Assembly: GCA_011322005.1 (NCBI GenBank)
Contig: DROE01000235.1
Span: forward strand, 1 to 6,480
Length of the DNA stretch: 6,480 nt
Source of the DNA: Devosia sp.
GTDB lineage: Bacteria; Pseudomonadota; Alphaproteobacteria; Rhizobiales; Devosiaceae
Direction: 5' to 3'
A model generated the notes under the pieces. That model made no database searches, had not been told where the DNA came from, and saw only the letters and a list, made by a program, of their open reading frames with translations. Positions within the stretch are counted from its first letter, which is position 1. Every line of letters starts with the position of its first letter. The position numbers and the translations under genes are program-made. This document shows positions 1 to 5,829 of the stretch, one piece after another.

Positions 1-318
1 GTCCTTGTTTTCACCTGCCGAACCTGAACCGGTTATGGTGAGACCCTGAAGGACAACGTCGGGCGCCGTTACGGTGACTACCGAACCCGTTTCGTTGCCT
101 TCAATGGCAGCTTGTCCATTGCCATCAATCGTCAGACTGACATCAATGGTGACCGGGCCGGAATGAGTGCCGGGCAACAGGCGGAGAATATCCCCCGCCT
201 GTGCTGTTTGCAAAACTGAGGCCAGCTCACCGCCCCCGGCTTTGACGCGCAACTCTTTGCCCGGCGCAAATGAAGCGGGGAACAAAAGAGCAAGCGCCAG
301 CAGGGTTCTGAACAGCAA
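1..318 (-). CDS. nosD: NosD, periplasmic NosZ-maturation protein (N-terminal part, runs off the left edge)
   Basis: This is the first 106 codons of a protein that continues beyond base 1. NosD is a periplasmic beta-helix (CASH-repeat) protein that works with the NosFY ABC transporter in maturing the CuZ centre of N2O reductase. Translation gives a short positively charged start (MLFR), a hydrophobic stretch to about residue 18 (signal peptide), then the typical NosD opening: an L-x-x-A-Q-x-G-D-x-L-R-L-x-P-G-x-H-x-G-P-V segment, T-I-D-G-N-G, and V-V-T-V-T-A-P-D-V-V-L-Q-G-L-T-I-T-G-S-G. The frame has no ATG. The chosen start is TTG at 318-316, seven bases after AGAAAGGA (326-333). Another in-frame TTG at 324 lies too close to that ribosome site. 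The gene begins 15 bases after the nosZ stop, so it is very probably in the same operon. Its identity is well supported by motifs and position; the start codon is an inference. Confidence 0.87.
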   Translation of the reverse strand, partial: MLFRTLLALALLFPASFAPGKELRVKAGGGELASVLQTAQAGDILRLLPGTHSGPVTIDVSLTIDGNGQAAIEGNETGSVVTVTAPDVVLQGLTITGSGSAGENKD

Positions 319-325
319 GGCCAAA

Positions 326-333
326 TCCTTTCT
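326..333 (-). promoter_or_regulatory. Ribosome binding site of nosD
   Basis: AGAAAGGA sits directly after the nosZ stop codon and seven bases before the TTG at 318. It decides between two in-frame TTG codons (324 and 318) and supports a non-ATG start for nosD. Confidence 0.6.
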
Positions 334-2238
334 TTACGCAGGCTCAACCAGCATCCGACCGCGCATTTCTAGATGCAATGCGTGGCAGAACCACTGGCAG
401 TAGAACCAGTGCACACCAGGCCGGTCGGCAACAAAAGTCACCGACTGGGTGGCTTGCGGTCCGATTTCCATGGCCACCCCGAAGTTCACCATGCAGAAGC
501 CGTGGGTCAGATCGTCCACATCATCAATGTTGGTGATATAGACGGTAACCTCGTCACCCTGTTTAACGGTGAATTTCTCCAAAGAGAAAGTAGGAGCGAC
601 CGAGTGCATGTAGACCCGCACCTTGTTGCCATCGCGTATGACATCGGCGGCACCTTCCAGGTCGACCCCGTCAGCGGCAGCCTGGGCGATCGCGTCGGCA
701 AACAACGGGTCATCCCGCTTGTAAATCTGGGATGGGTTTACCTTCGAGCGATGCACGATGATGCTGTCATGGGGCTCGGCAAAAGTTGAGCCGTCATGCA
801 CCACTTCCAGGTTGTTACCCGAAATATCAATGAGCTGTTCGTTCTCCGCCTTCAGCGGGCCGGTATTGAGGAACCGGTCCTTGGAGAACTTGTTCATTGA
901 AACCAGCCATTTGCCGTCGGCCTCTTTGGTCTCACCCATCGAGGTCGAGTTGTGACCGGGCTGGTAGGCAACATCGACCTTGCCGATGATTGGGTCAACA
1001 TTTTCACCCGCGTAAAGCTGGATGGCTTTTTCGATGTTCCACTTCACCACCTGGCTGTCAAGGAACAGGGTGGTAAAGGCGTTGCCCTCTCCGTCAAAGG
1101 CGGTGTGCAGGGGACCAAGCCCCAGTTCGGGTTCGGCAACAATGACCGAGCGCGGGTCCGCATCACTGGAGAACAGCGCATCCACCTTGCTCACATCAAT
1201 CACCGAAACGGTTGGCGAGAGCTTTCCCGCGACCATGATGTATTTGCCGCTTGGAGCGGCGTTTACACCATGGGGAGAGGTGGGGATGGGCACGTAGCGG
1301 GTATATCTGGACCCTTTGCGCCCATCCAGAACCGGAACTCCGTTGAGTTCCTGATAGTCACCGGCAGCAACGCCCGCTTCAATGGCCTTGAGGTCAAAAA
1401 TTACACAATGGTCCATTTCAGAGGCCATCATTTCGGAAAGGTTCATACCGTTTTCCGAGTTGTAGCTCGAAGCAAAGGCATATTTTCCCTGATAGTCGGC
1501 GTCCACATTGTCCAGATTGCCGCTTACCTGCAATTGCCACTTGACTTCCATCGTGTCCCCGTCAATGGCGGTGAAGATGGAAACATATTTGGTCGGATCA
1601 TCCAGATCGCGACCGTCATTGATAAGCGGGCTTTCGTGCTCGCCGTTGGCAAACACATACCCCGTGCGCGGGAATTTCTGCGGACGGAGCCCATGAATGG
1701 CAAAAGCATTGGGAATTTCAATGATCTTGTCGCATTTCATGATGTCGGCACGAACACGGGCAACGCGGGTGTTGGCCTTGTCGTTCATGAACAGATAGCG
1801 CCCGTCATAGGTGCCGTCGGTGAACGACATGTGGGGGTGATGCAAATCCCCGTTGTCGTAGGTCTTCTTGCCCTGTTTGGCCAACATGGCCTTGGTCTCG
1901 GGCAGAAGGCCCTCGGTGAGGATTTTCAGACTTTCGTTGGTCTGTCCCCAACCCGTGGCCGAGCAGCGATTGAAAACCGGAACCCGCATCAGTTCGCGCA
2001 TGGAGGGAACACCAAGAATGCGCATTTCCCCGGTCTGGCCCGAAGACCAGAAGCCGTAATATTCATCCAACTCGCCCGGCTTGAGTTCGTTGGCCGCAGC
2101 TGCCTTGGCCGGAGCCGAGGCAAGCAATGCGCCTCCGCCCGCGGCCGCAACGGCCCCGGCAAGTACGGCTCCGCGGCCGGTTCCCGTAAGAAGGGAGCGC
2201 CTTGAGAAGCCTTCTTTGTCTTTTGTGTCCTCAGACAT
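334..2238 (-). CDS. nosZ: Nitrous-oxide reductase NosZ, clade I (Tat-exported)
   Basis: NosZ reduces N2O to N2 in the periplasm using electrons from cytochrome c or cupredoxin. The product has 634 residues, the usual length for clade I. Residues 11-17 (FSRRSLL) followed by a hydrophobic Ala/Gly stretch form a twin-arginine signal, with cleavage likely near residue 46. All seven CuZ histidines of the beta-propeller are visible: H133 and H134 (DLHHPH), H182 (IHGLR), H323 (SPHGVN), H378 (GPLHT), H429 (PGHNS) and H490 (EPHDS). The C-terminal cupredoxin domain (about 540-634) keeps the CuA ligands H579, C614, W616 (backbone), C618, H622 and M625 in the YCQWFCHALHLEM motif. No key residue is missing, so the enzyme should be functional. 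The ATG start is preceded by AAGGAG at a seven-base spacing and overlaps the nosR stop by 8 nt (ATGTCTGA), which suggests translational coupling. Confidence 0.98.
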   Translation of the reverse strand: MSEDTKDKEGFSRRSLLTGTGRGAVLAGAVAAAGGGALLASAPAKAAAANELKPGELDEYYGFWSSGQTGEMRILGVPSMRELMRVPVFNRCSATGWGQTNESLKILTEGLLPETKAMLAKQGKKTYDNGDLHHPHMSFTDGTYDGRYLFMNDKANTRVARVRADIMKCDKIIEIPNAFAIHGLRPQKFPRTGYVFANGEHESPLINDGRDLDDPTKYVSIFTAIDGDTMEVKWQLQVSGNLDNVDADYQGKYAFASSYNSENGMNLSEMMASEMDHCVIFDLKAIEAGVAAGDYQELNGVPVLDGRKGSRYTRYVPIPTSPHGVNAAPSGKYIMVAGKLSPTVSVIDVSKVDALFSSDADPRSVIVAEPELGLGPLHTAFDGEGNAFTTLFLDSQVVKWNIEKAIQLYAGENVDPIIGKVDVAYQPGHNSTSMGETKEADGKWLVSMNKFSKDRFLNTGPLKAENEQLIDISGNNLEVVHDGSTFAEPHDSIIVHRSKVNPSQIYKRDDPLFADAIAQAAADGVDLEGAADVIRDGNKVRVYMHSVAPTFSLEKFTVKQGDEVTVYITNIDDVDDLTHGFCMVNFGVAMEIGPQATQSVTFVADRPGVHWFYCQWFCHALHLEMRGRMLVEPA

Positions 2239-4489
2239 TTTTACTCTCCTTTTTGTTGAGTGGATTTGCGATTATCTGGGCCATGGCCGCACTCGACTGG
2301 GCGGTACTCTGGGCCAGTTTGTCCCGTTTTTTTCGCTTCTGAATGCGAACGGGGCATCTGAAATCGTCCTGATAAAGAACCTGGCAGTTCAGACAGGACA
2401 AGCATTCATTGGGGTTGATTTCGCCGGTGGGGTGGATGGCCTGCACGAAACAGTCGTTGGCGCAGGTCTGGCAGGGATCGCCGCACTCCTTGTAGCGTTT
2501 GAGCCAGTCAAACATGCGCATGCGGGCCGGGATGGCCAGTGCCGCACCCAGCGGGCACAGATAGCGGCAATAAAAACGCTCGATGAACAGGCCAAACCCC
2601 AGCACAATTGTTGCAAACAGCACATAGGGCCAGGCGCGGGCGAACTTGAGAATTATGGAGGTCTTGAAGGGTTCAACTTCGGCGAACTGTTCGGCCAGGG
2701 GAACGGAAACCAGCGACAGCGCCACCAGCCCCAGGAAAATCATGTATTTTACCGGCCACAGGCGCTCATGCAGACCCCAGGGCAGGCGCCATTGCGGCAC
2801 CCGGAAGAAGCGCGCGATCTGGTTGGTCAGTTCCTGCAGGGCACCAAAGGGACACAGCCAGCCGCAGAATGCGCCCCGGCCCCAGAACAGAAGTGCTACC
2901 GCCACGGAAACCCAAAGGACGAACACCAGCGGATCGAGCAGAAAGGTATCCCAGTTGAAGCCCGTTGTCAGGGAGGTTCCCAGCGCCATGAGATTGACAA
3001 CCGAGAGCTGGGCGTTCTGACTCCAGCCCAGAAATACCAGTGTGACAACCAGAAATCCCATGCGGAACCAATAAAAGGCACGCGCATTTCTTGTGACCTG
3101 CACCTGAAAGAAAAACACGCCGGTCAGCGCCGTGAGCATGGCAATCAACGCGCCGACTTCGATCTTCTTGTCCTGCCAGATGCGCTTCCACAGTTCGGCG
3201 CGGGCCGTGTCATCCTCGTCGGTCAGCGCCAAAGTGGCGCCGGGGGGGGCAAGTGTCAGCGGCACAAGATATTTTTCGGGCAACCTGTAGCCCAGATCAA
3301 AGGTCAAAAACACCTTTTCGATCGGCCCCACTGACCGCTGGGCCAGCAATTGCATGCGCCAGGGCCTGCTTGGGTCAAACCCGGCGTCCGCCGGAATTTT
3401 GAACAGATCCGTTTCTGTAAAGGTTGGCGCACCCTGGATGGCCAGTCCGCCCAGCCGGCGATGCTGTTTGTCGCGAAAGCGAACCGATATATCACCCTGA
3501 ATGAGCTGGATGCGGTCGAATACGCCGCCCCGGACATATCCGGACCCTTTGAAGGAATAACGCCCGCGCCCCATGAGGAGGATTGCCTGTTCGCCCTCCT
3601 CCAGCCACTCAGTCAGATTGTTGTATTCCGCCTGCCCAAGCAGGCTGAGTCCGATGGCTGGGACCGAGACCAGCGCCACCTGCATGTCAACAAAAACCTC
3701 CTCGGGGTCTCCGGCCTCGGGCCGCTCAACGGCGCGTGGATCGCCCGTGGCTTCAAAGGCGGTGTTTATCTGGCCCACATCAAGCGTGAGGCGGCGGACC
3801 GAGCCCTCTGCGGCCAGAGTCATCCAGTCCGAAATTGCGGTTTCTTCCATGTTCAGGGTGCGGCTCTGAGCGGTGGGTCCGCTCCCGGGCTCCAGCCCGC
3901 CAAGGCCGAGGGTCCGGGCAACCTTGATGGAGGAGCGCACGATCGAATCATCAATAATCATGATGGTGACGGTGGCGCCCGAAATTATCTGCAAGTCATG
4001 GCCCGAGCCACCCGCCGCCGCCTCGGCAACAATATCGAGCCCCCGATAGGTTTCGGCCAGCGCTTTGATCTTGGCGTCGGGAATTCCGATCAGAACGATG
4101 GGTTCTGAGTGTTCCACCAGTTCGGCGCGCAACAGTTTTGCGTCCAGACCGATGACCACCAGAACATGGATGGGTTTGCCCGAATAGCCCGTGGTGCTAA
4201 CGAAATCGCTGGTAATAAAGGCATAGCCGAGCAGTTCGTCTCCCTCCAGGACCGGAACGACCGGGATCTGCTCCATAAGCGGTCCATACGAGGTGGCCCC
4301 CTCCACCAGCTCACCGGCTGCAATCCTGGGGATGAATTTCGAAACAAGCGGGGAATCGCCAAGGGCAACTGCCGGGCCGGCAAGGGCCAGCACAACAAGC
4401 AGGGCATATAGCAAAACAGCCAACTCCCCCTGTCCCCGGACCCCTGGTCCGGCAGGAGGGCTTGAAGATGGCAAAATGTTCGTCGACAT
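2231..4489 (-). CDS. nosR: NosR, membrane FMN/iron-sulfur protein for nos expression and NosZ activity
   Basis: NosR is a polytopic membrane flavoprotein needed for nosZ transcription and for electron supply to, or maintenance of, NosZ. Numbering is from the ATG at 4489 (752 residues, normal for the family). A hydrophobic segment at about 23-43 ends in an AVA-type signal-peptide site. A periplasmic FMN-binding domain follows, with the flavinylation motif SGAT (S170-T173). About five membrane helices come next (roughly 445-462, 475-491, 519-536, 580-599, 620-636), with two CxxxCP motifs of the NapH/NosR type (C542/C546 and C641/C645). The C-terminal domain carries two [4Fe-4S] cysteine sets: C669, C673, C676, C680 and C696, C699, C702, C712. 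The frame stays open to a TTG at 4588, but that codon lies inside the FNR-type site, so the ATG is preferred even though no good ribosome site precedes it. A TTG at 4414, nine bases after AGGGGGAG, is another possible start. The last codons overlap nosZ. Confidence 0.95.
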   Translation of the reverse strand: MSTNILPSSSPPAGPGVRGQGELAVLLYALLVVLALAGPAVALGDSPLVSKFIPRIAAGELVEGATSYGPLMEQIPVVPVLEGDELLGYAFITSDFVSTTGYSGKPIHVLVVIGLDAKLLRAELVEHSEPIVLIGIPDAKIKALAETYRGLDIVAEAAAGGSGHDLQIISGATVTIMIIDDSIVRSSIKVARTLGLGGLEPGSGPTAQSRTLNMEETAISDWMTLAAEGSVRRLTLDVGQINTAFEATGDPRAVERPEAGDPEEVFVDMQVALVSVPAIGLSLLGQAEYNNLTEWLEEGEQAILLMGRGRYSFKGSGYVRGGVFDRIQLIQGDISVRFRDKQHRRLGGLAIQGAPTFTETDLFKIPADAGFDPSRPWRMQLLAQRSVGPIEKVFLTFDLGYRLPEKYLVPLTLAPPGATLALTDEDDTARAELWKRIWQDKKIEVGALIAMLTALTGVFFFQVQVTRNARAFYWFRMGFLVVTLVFLGWSQNAQLSVVNLMALGTSLTTGFNWDTFLLDPLVFVLWVSVAVALLFWGRGAFCGWLCPFGALQELTNQIARFFRVPQWRLPWGLHERLWPVKYMIFLGLVALSLVSVPLAEQFAEVEPFKTSIILKFARAWPYVLFATIVLGFGLFIERFYCRYLCPLGAALAIPARMRMFDWLKRYKECGDPCQTCANDCFVQAIHPTGEINPNECLSCLNCQVLYQDDFRCPVRIQKRKKRDKLAQSTAQSSAAMAQIIANPLNKKESKNV
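2246..2251 (-). promoter_or_regulatory. Ribosome binding site of nosZ inside nosR
   Basis: A strong AAGGAG lies within the last codons of nosR, seven bases before the nosZ ATG. It fixes the nosZ start and would let ribosomes finishing nosR, as well as new ones, load on nosZ. Confidence 0.8.
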
Positions 4490-4521
4490 GAACAGGAAAC
4501 TCGAAGGAACCACCAAACAGG

Positions 4522-4541
4522 GGCTGAAATCCCTATCAGCC
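4522..4541 (-). other. Inverted repeat at the predicted 5' end of the nosR mRNA
   Basis: Two perfect six-base arms (GGCTGA and TCAGCC) are separated by eight bases. They begin at the position where the promoter geometry places the nosR transcript start (about 4540-4541). In the message they would form a hairpin at the very 5' end, about 30 bases before the ATG. It is not followed by a T run, so it is not a normal terminator. It could stabilise the message or affect translation; the function is a guess. Confidence 0.4.
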
Positions 4542-4544
4542 ACT

Positions 4545-4557
4545 GCGCTTATAGCGC
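4545..4557. other. Short perfect palindrome overlapping the nosR -10 element
   Basis: GCGCT-TAT-AGCGC is a perfect inverted repeat with five-base arms and a three-base centre. It coincides with the proposed -10 hexamer of nosR. It could be an operator for a second regulator, or chance in a GC-rich region. I do not recognise it as a known site. Confidence 0.3.
4548..4553 (-). promoter_or_regulatory. Predicted -10 element of the nosR promoter
   Basis: On the minus strand the hexamer TATAAG lies here. With a transcript start near 4540-4541, the FNR-type site at 4575-4588 is centred about 41 bases upstream. That is the standard position for class II activation by Crp/Fnr proteins, where a -35 element is not needed. 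The prediction rests on sequence and spacing only. Confidence 0.6.
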
Positions 4558-4574
4558 CCGGAGCTGCGGCAAAT

Positions 4575-4588
4575 TTGTTCCAGAGCAA
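4575..4588. promoter_or_regulatory. FNR/NNR-type binding site between nosR and the regulator
   Basis: TTGTT-CCAG-AGCAA fits the TTG-N8-CAA core and 14-base layout of the FNR box (TTGAT-N4-ATCAA). The two half-sites read TTGTT and TTGCT, and the symmetry extends one base further on each side (TTTG...CAAA). It is the only such match I found in the 146-base divergent region. It is correctly placed to activate nosR and may also control the divergent regulator, allowing autoregulation. Which protein binds (an FNR, or the adjacent NnrR/DNR-like protein) cannot be told from sequence. Confidence 0.75.
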
Positions 4589-4617
4589 ACAAAGCGAGGG
4601 TTTGGGAAGAAAGTGGG

Positions 4618-4623
4618 TTATAC
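4618..4623 (+). promoter_or_regulatory. Possible -10 element of the regulator gene
   Basis: TTATAC on the plus strand resembles a -10 hexamer and would start transcription near 4630. The FNR-type site would then be centred about 48 bases upstream, which is not the ideal activation spacing, so this assignment is weak. If correct, the message would start only about six bases before the TTG at 4636, favouring the GTG start at 4660. Confidence 0.3.
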
Positions 4624-4635
4624 AGGTGGAACCAG

Positions 4636-5367
4636 TTGGCCAAACAGGGACCTGAACCAGTGATTCCCATTGATCGCAGTCTGCTCAGGCATTTCATGCT
4701 GTTTGCGGATACCAGCGCCGAGGAGCTGGATGACATCCTGTCTGGAGCCTCCAGCCGTTTGCTGGGGCGCAATGAGGTCGTGTTCAAGCAGGGTGACTCG
4801 GCCAGGTCCTTTTACATTCTGCTGCACGGCCGGCTCAAAGTCAGCCAGGTCACGCTGGACGGTCAGCAGATCATCGTGCGGATCATCAACCCCGGCGATT
4901 TGTTCGGCATCGCCCGCGCCCTCAAGCGGGACAGCTATCCGGGCACCGCCAAGACCGTAAGCGAAAGTCTGATCGTTTGCTGGCCTACAGCGCTTTGGGA
5001 CCAACTCATGGAAGACCACCCCGTGTTGGCCGCAAATGCCATGCAGACCGTGGGGGCCCGTCTTCAGGAGGCCCACAGCCGCATTCGCGAAATGGCAACC
5101 GAGGAAGTGGAACGCAGGGTTGCCCATACCATTCTCAGGCTGGTGCGCCAGTCGGGAAAACGTGTGGAACAAGGGGTGAGTATTGATTTTCCGATATCCC
5201 GCAAGGATATCGCGGAAATGGCCGGGACGACGCTGCATACGGTTTCGCGTATTCTAAGTGCGTGGGAAGCCGCTGAACTGGTGGAGGGCGGGCGCAAAAA
5301 ACTGCTGGTGCGCAAACCCCACCGCCTTCTTCTGGTTGCTGACGGAGTTATTGAGGGCTACCTCTGA
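4636..5367 (+). CDS. Crp/Fnr-family regulator, NnrR/DNR-like
   Basis: This is a dimeric transcription factor of the Crp/Fnr family. Of 243 residues, about 20-125 form the beta-roll sensor domain (including FKQGD at 50-54 and NPGDLFG at 85-91), about 127-165 the long dimer helix, and about 186-215 the helix-turn-helix (ISRKDIAEMAG then TTLHTVSRILSAW). It has a single cysteine (C115) and lacks the N-terminal cluster of FNR, so it cannot hold an FNR-type [4Fe-4S] oxygen sensor. The recognition helix has H201-T-V-S204-R205 where FNR has E-T-I-S-R, a pattern I associate with NO-responsive NnrR-type proteins. Its position divergent from nosR suggests it activates the nos genes through the site at 4575-4588. 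The start is uncertain: TTG at 4636 follows AGGTGGA by five bases, and GTG at 4660 follows CAGGGA by nine. The family is certain; the ligand and subfamily are inferred. Confidence 0.9.
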   Translation: MAKQGPEPVIPIDRSLLRHFMLFADTSAEELDDILSGASSRLLGRNEVVFKQGDSARSFYILLHGRLKVSQVTLDGQQIIVRIINPGDLFGIARALKRDSYPGTAKTVSESLIVCWPTALWDQLMEDHPVLAANAMQTVGARLQEAHSRIREMATEEVERRVAHTILRLVRQSGKRVEQGVSIDFPISRKDIAEMAGTTLHTVSRILSAWEAAELVEGGRKKLLVRKPHRLLLVADGVIEGYL

Positions 5368-5780
5368 CCCTGGTTTCTTACCAGCCGGTAAAGCACCATT
5401 ATCCAAAGGGTGAGAATTGCCAGCATTGCGGTCTGAGCCCAGAATTTCCAAACCGCTATATCGGGGGAATAGGCCGCAAAGTCGGTGGTGAAGTTTATGT
5501 AGGCAAGTACGGCGACTGCACCCAGGGCGGAAGCGATCAGGGCGCGCACAAGGGCCAGATTTGACAGCGGGTCCTTCGCGCCTGTTGCAACAAAAAAGGC
5601 CCAGCCCAAAGCAAAGAACGAGATTATCCGGTCCTGATAGACCGTGGAAGGCACATCGAAATAGACGAACAGGAGTGGCAGTTTTGTGCCCGAAATATGG
5701 GCCAGGGAAATCAACAGAAAATAGGCTGCCAAACTCCACAGAGTGATTTTGAGCAGTCGGTGAGGCAGGTGTTCGGTCAC
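5358..5780 (-). CDS. Small four-helix integral membrane protein of unknown function
   Basis: I do not recognise this 140-residue protein. It has four likely membrane helices (about 9-28, 50-67, 77-97 and 109-133), short loops and a basic C-terminus (YRLVRNQGQR). The first loop carries HISGTKLP and YFDVPSTVYQDR, which look specific enough to be conserved. There are no cysteines and no obvious cofactor motif. The start is GTG at 5780-5778, eight bases after AGGAG, a good ribosome site. Its TAG stop lies within the regulator's last codons, giving a tail-to-tail overlap of 10 nt. It follows the DUF1501 gene after a gap of only 49 bases on the same strand, so those two may share a message. A link to denitrification is only positional. 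The well-formed helices and ribosome site make it a credible real gene. Confidence 0.75.
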   Translation of the reverse strand: MTEHLPHRLLKITLWSLAAYFLLISLAHISGTKLPLLFVYFDVPSTVYQDRIISFFALGWAFFVATGAKDPLSNLALVRALIASALGAVAVLAYINFTTDFAAYSPDIAVWKFWAQTAMLAILTLWIMVLYRLVRNQGQR

Positions 5781-5786
5781 GATGGA

Positions 5787-5791
5787 TTCTC
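5787..5791 (-). promoter_or_regulatory. Ribosome binding site of the four-helix membrane protein
   Basis: AGGAG lies eight bases before the GTG at 5780 and supports that non-ATG start. It falls in the 49-base gap after the DUF1501 gene, where I see no clear promoter or terminator. Confidence 0.55.
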
Positions 5792-5829
5792 CTGATTCTC
5801 AAGTTATTTGGCCCTGATCGTGATCCTGG

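Noticed and set aside
132..347. A 71-codon minus-strand frame at the nosZ/nosD junction
   Set aside because: It is out of frame with nosD, whose translation in the correct frame gives clear family motifs. It also overlaps the end of nosZ.
952..2205. A 417-codon plus-strand open frame opposite nosZ
   Set aside because: It lies entirely antisense to a complete, motif-verified nosZ. Its translation shows no domain or plausible signal, and long antisense frames are common opposite GC-biased codons.
2081..3334. A second 417-codon plus-strand open frame opposite nosR and the nosZ start
   Set aside because: It spans two genes on the other strand and its composition is low-complexity (many Gln, His, Gly). 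The equal length to the other antisense frame is coincidence.
3350..4108. A 252-codon plus-strand frame opposite nosR
   Set aside because: It is antisense to the conserved FMN-binding and periplasmic part of NosR, with no recognisable domain.
4636..4644. TTGGCCAA palindrome as an additional regulator operator
   Set aside because: Eight bases is short, the spacing does not match an FNR-type site (TTG-N8-CAA), and it lies at or inside the start of the regulator gene.
5370..5384. Hairpin CTGGT-TTCTT-ACCAG after the regulator stop as a terminator
   Set aside because: The stem is only five bases with no following T run on either strand, and it lies inside the coding sequence of the membrane protein.
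5254..5802. A 182-codon minus-strand frame overlapping the four-helix protein and the regulator
   Set aside because: It uses another frame across two better-supported genes, is rich in Arg, Pro and Cys, and lacks a coherent structure. The 140-residue frame has clear membrane helices and a ribosome site.
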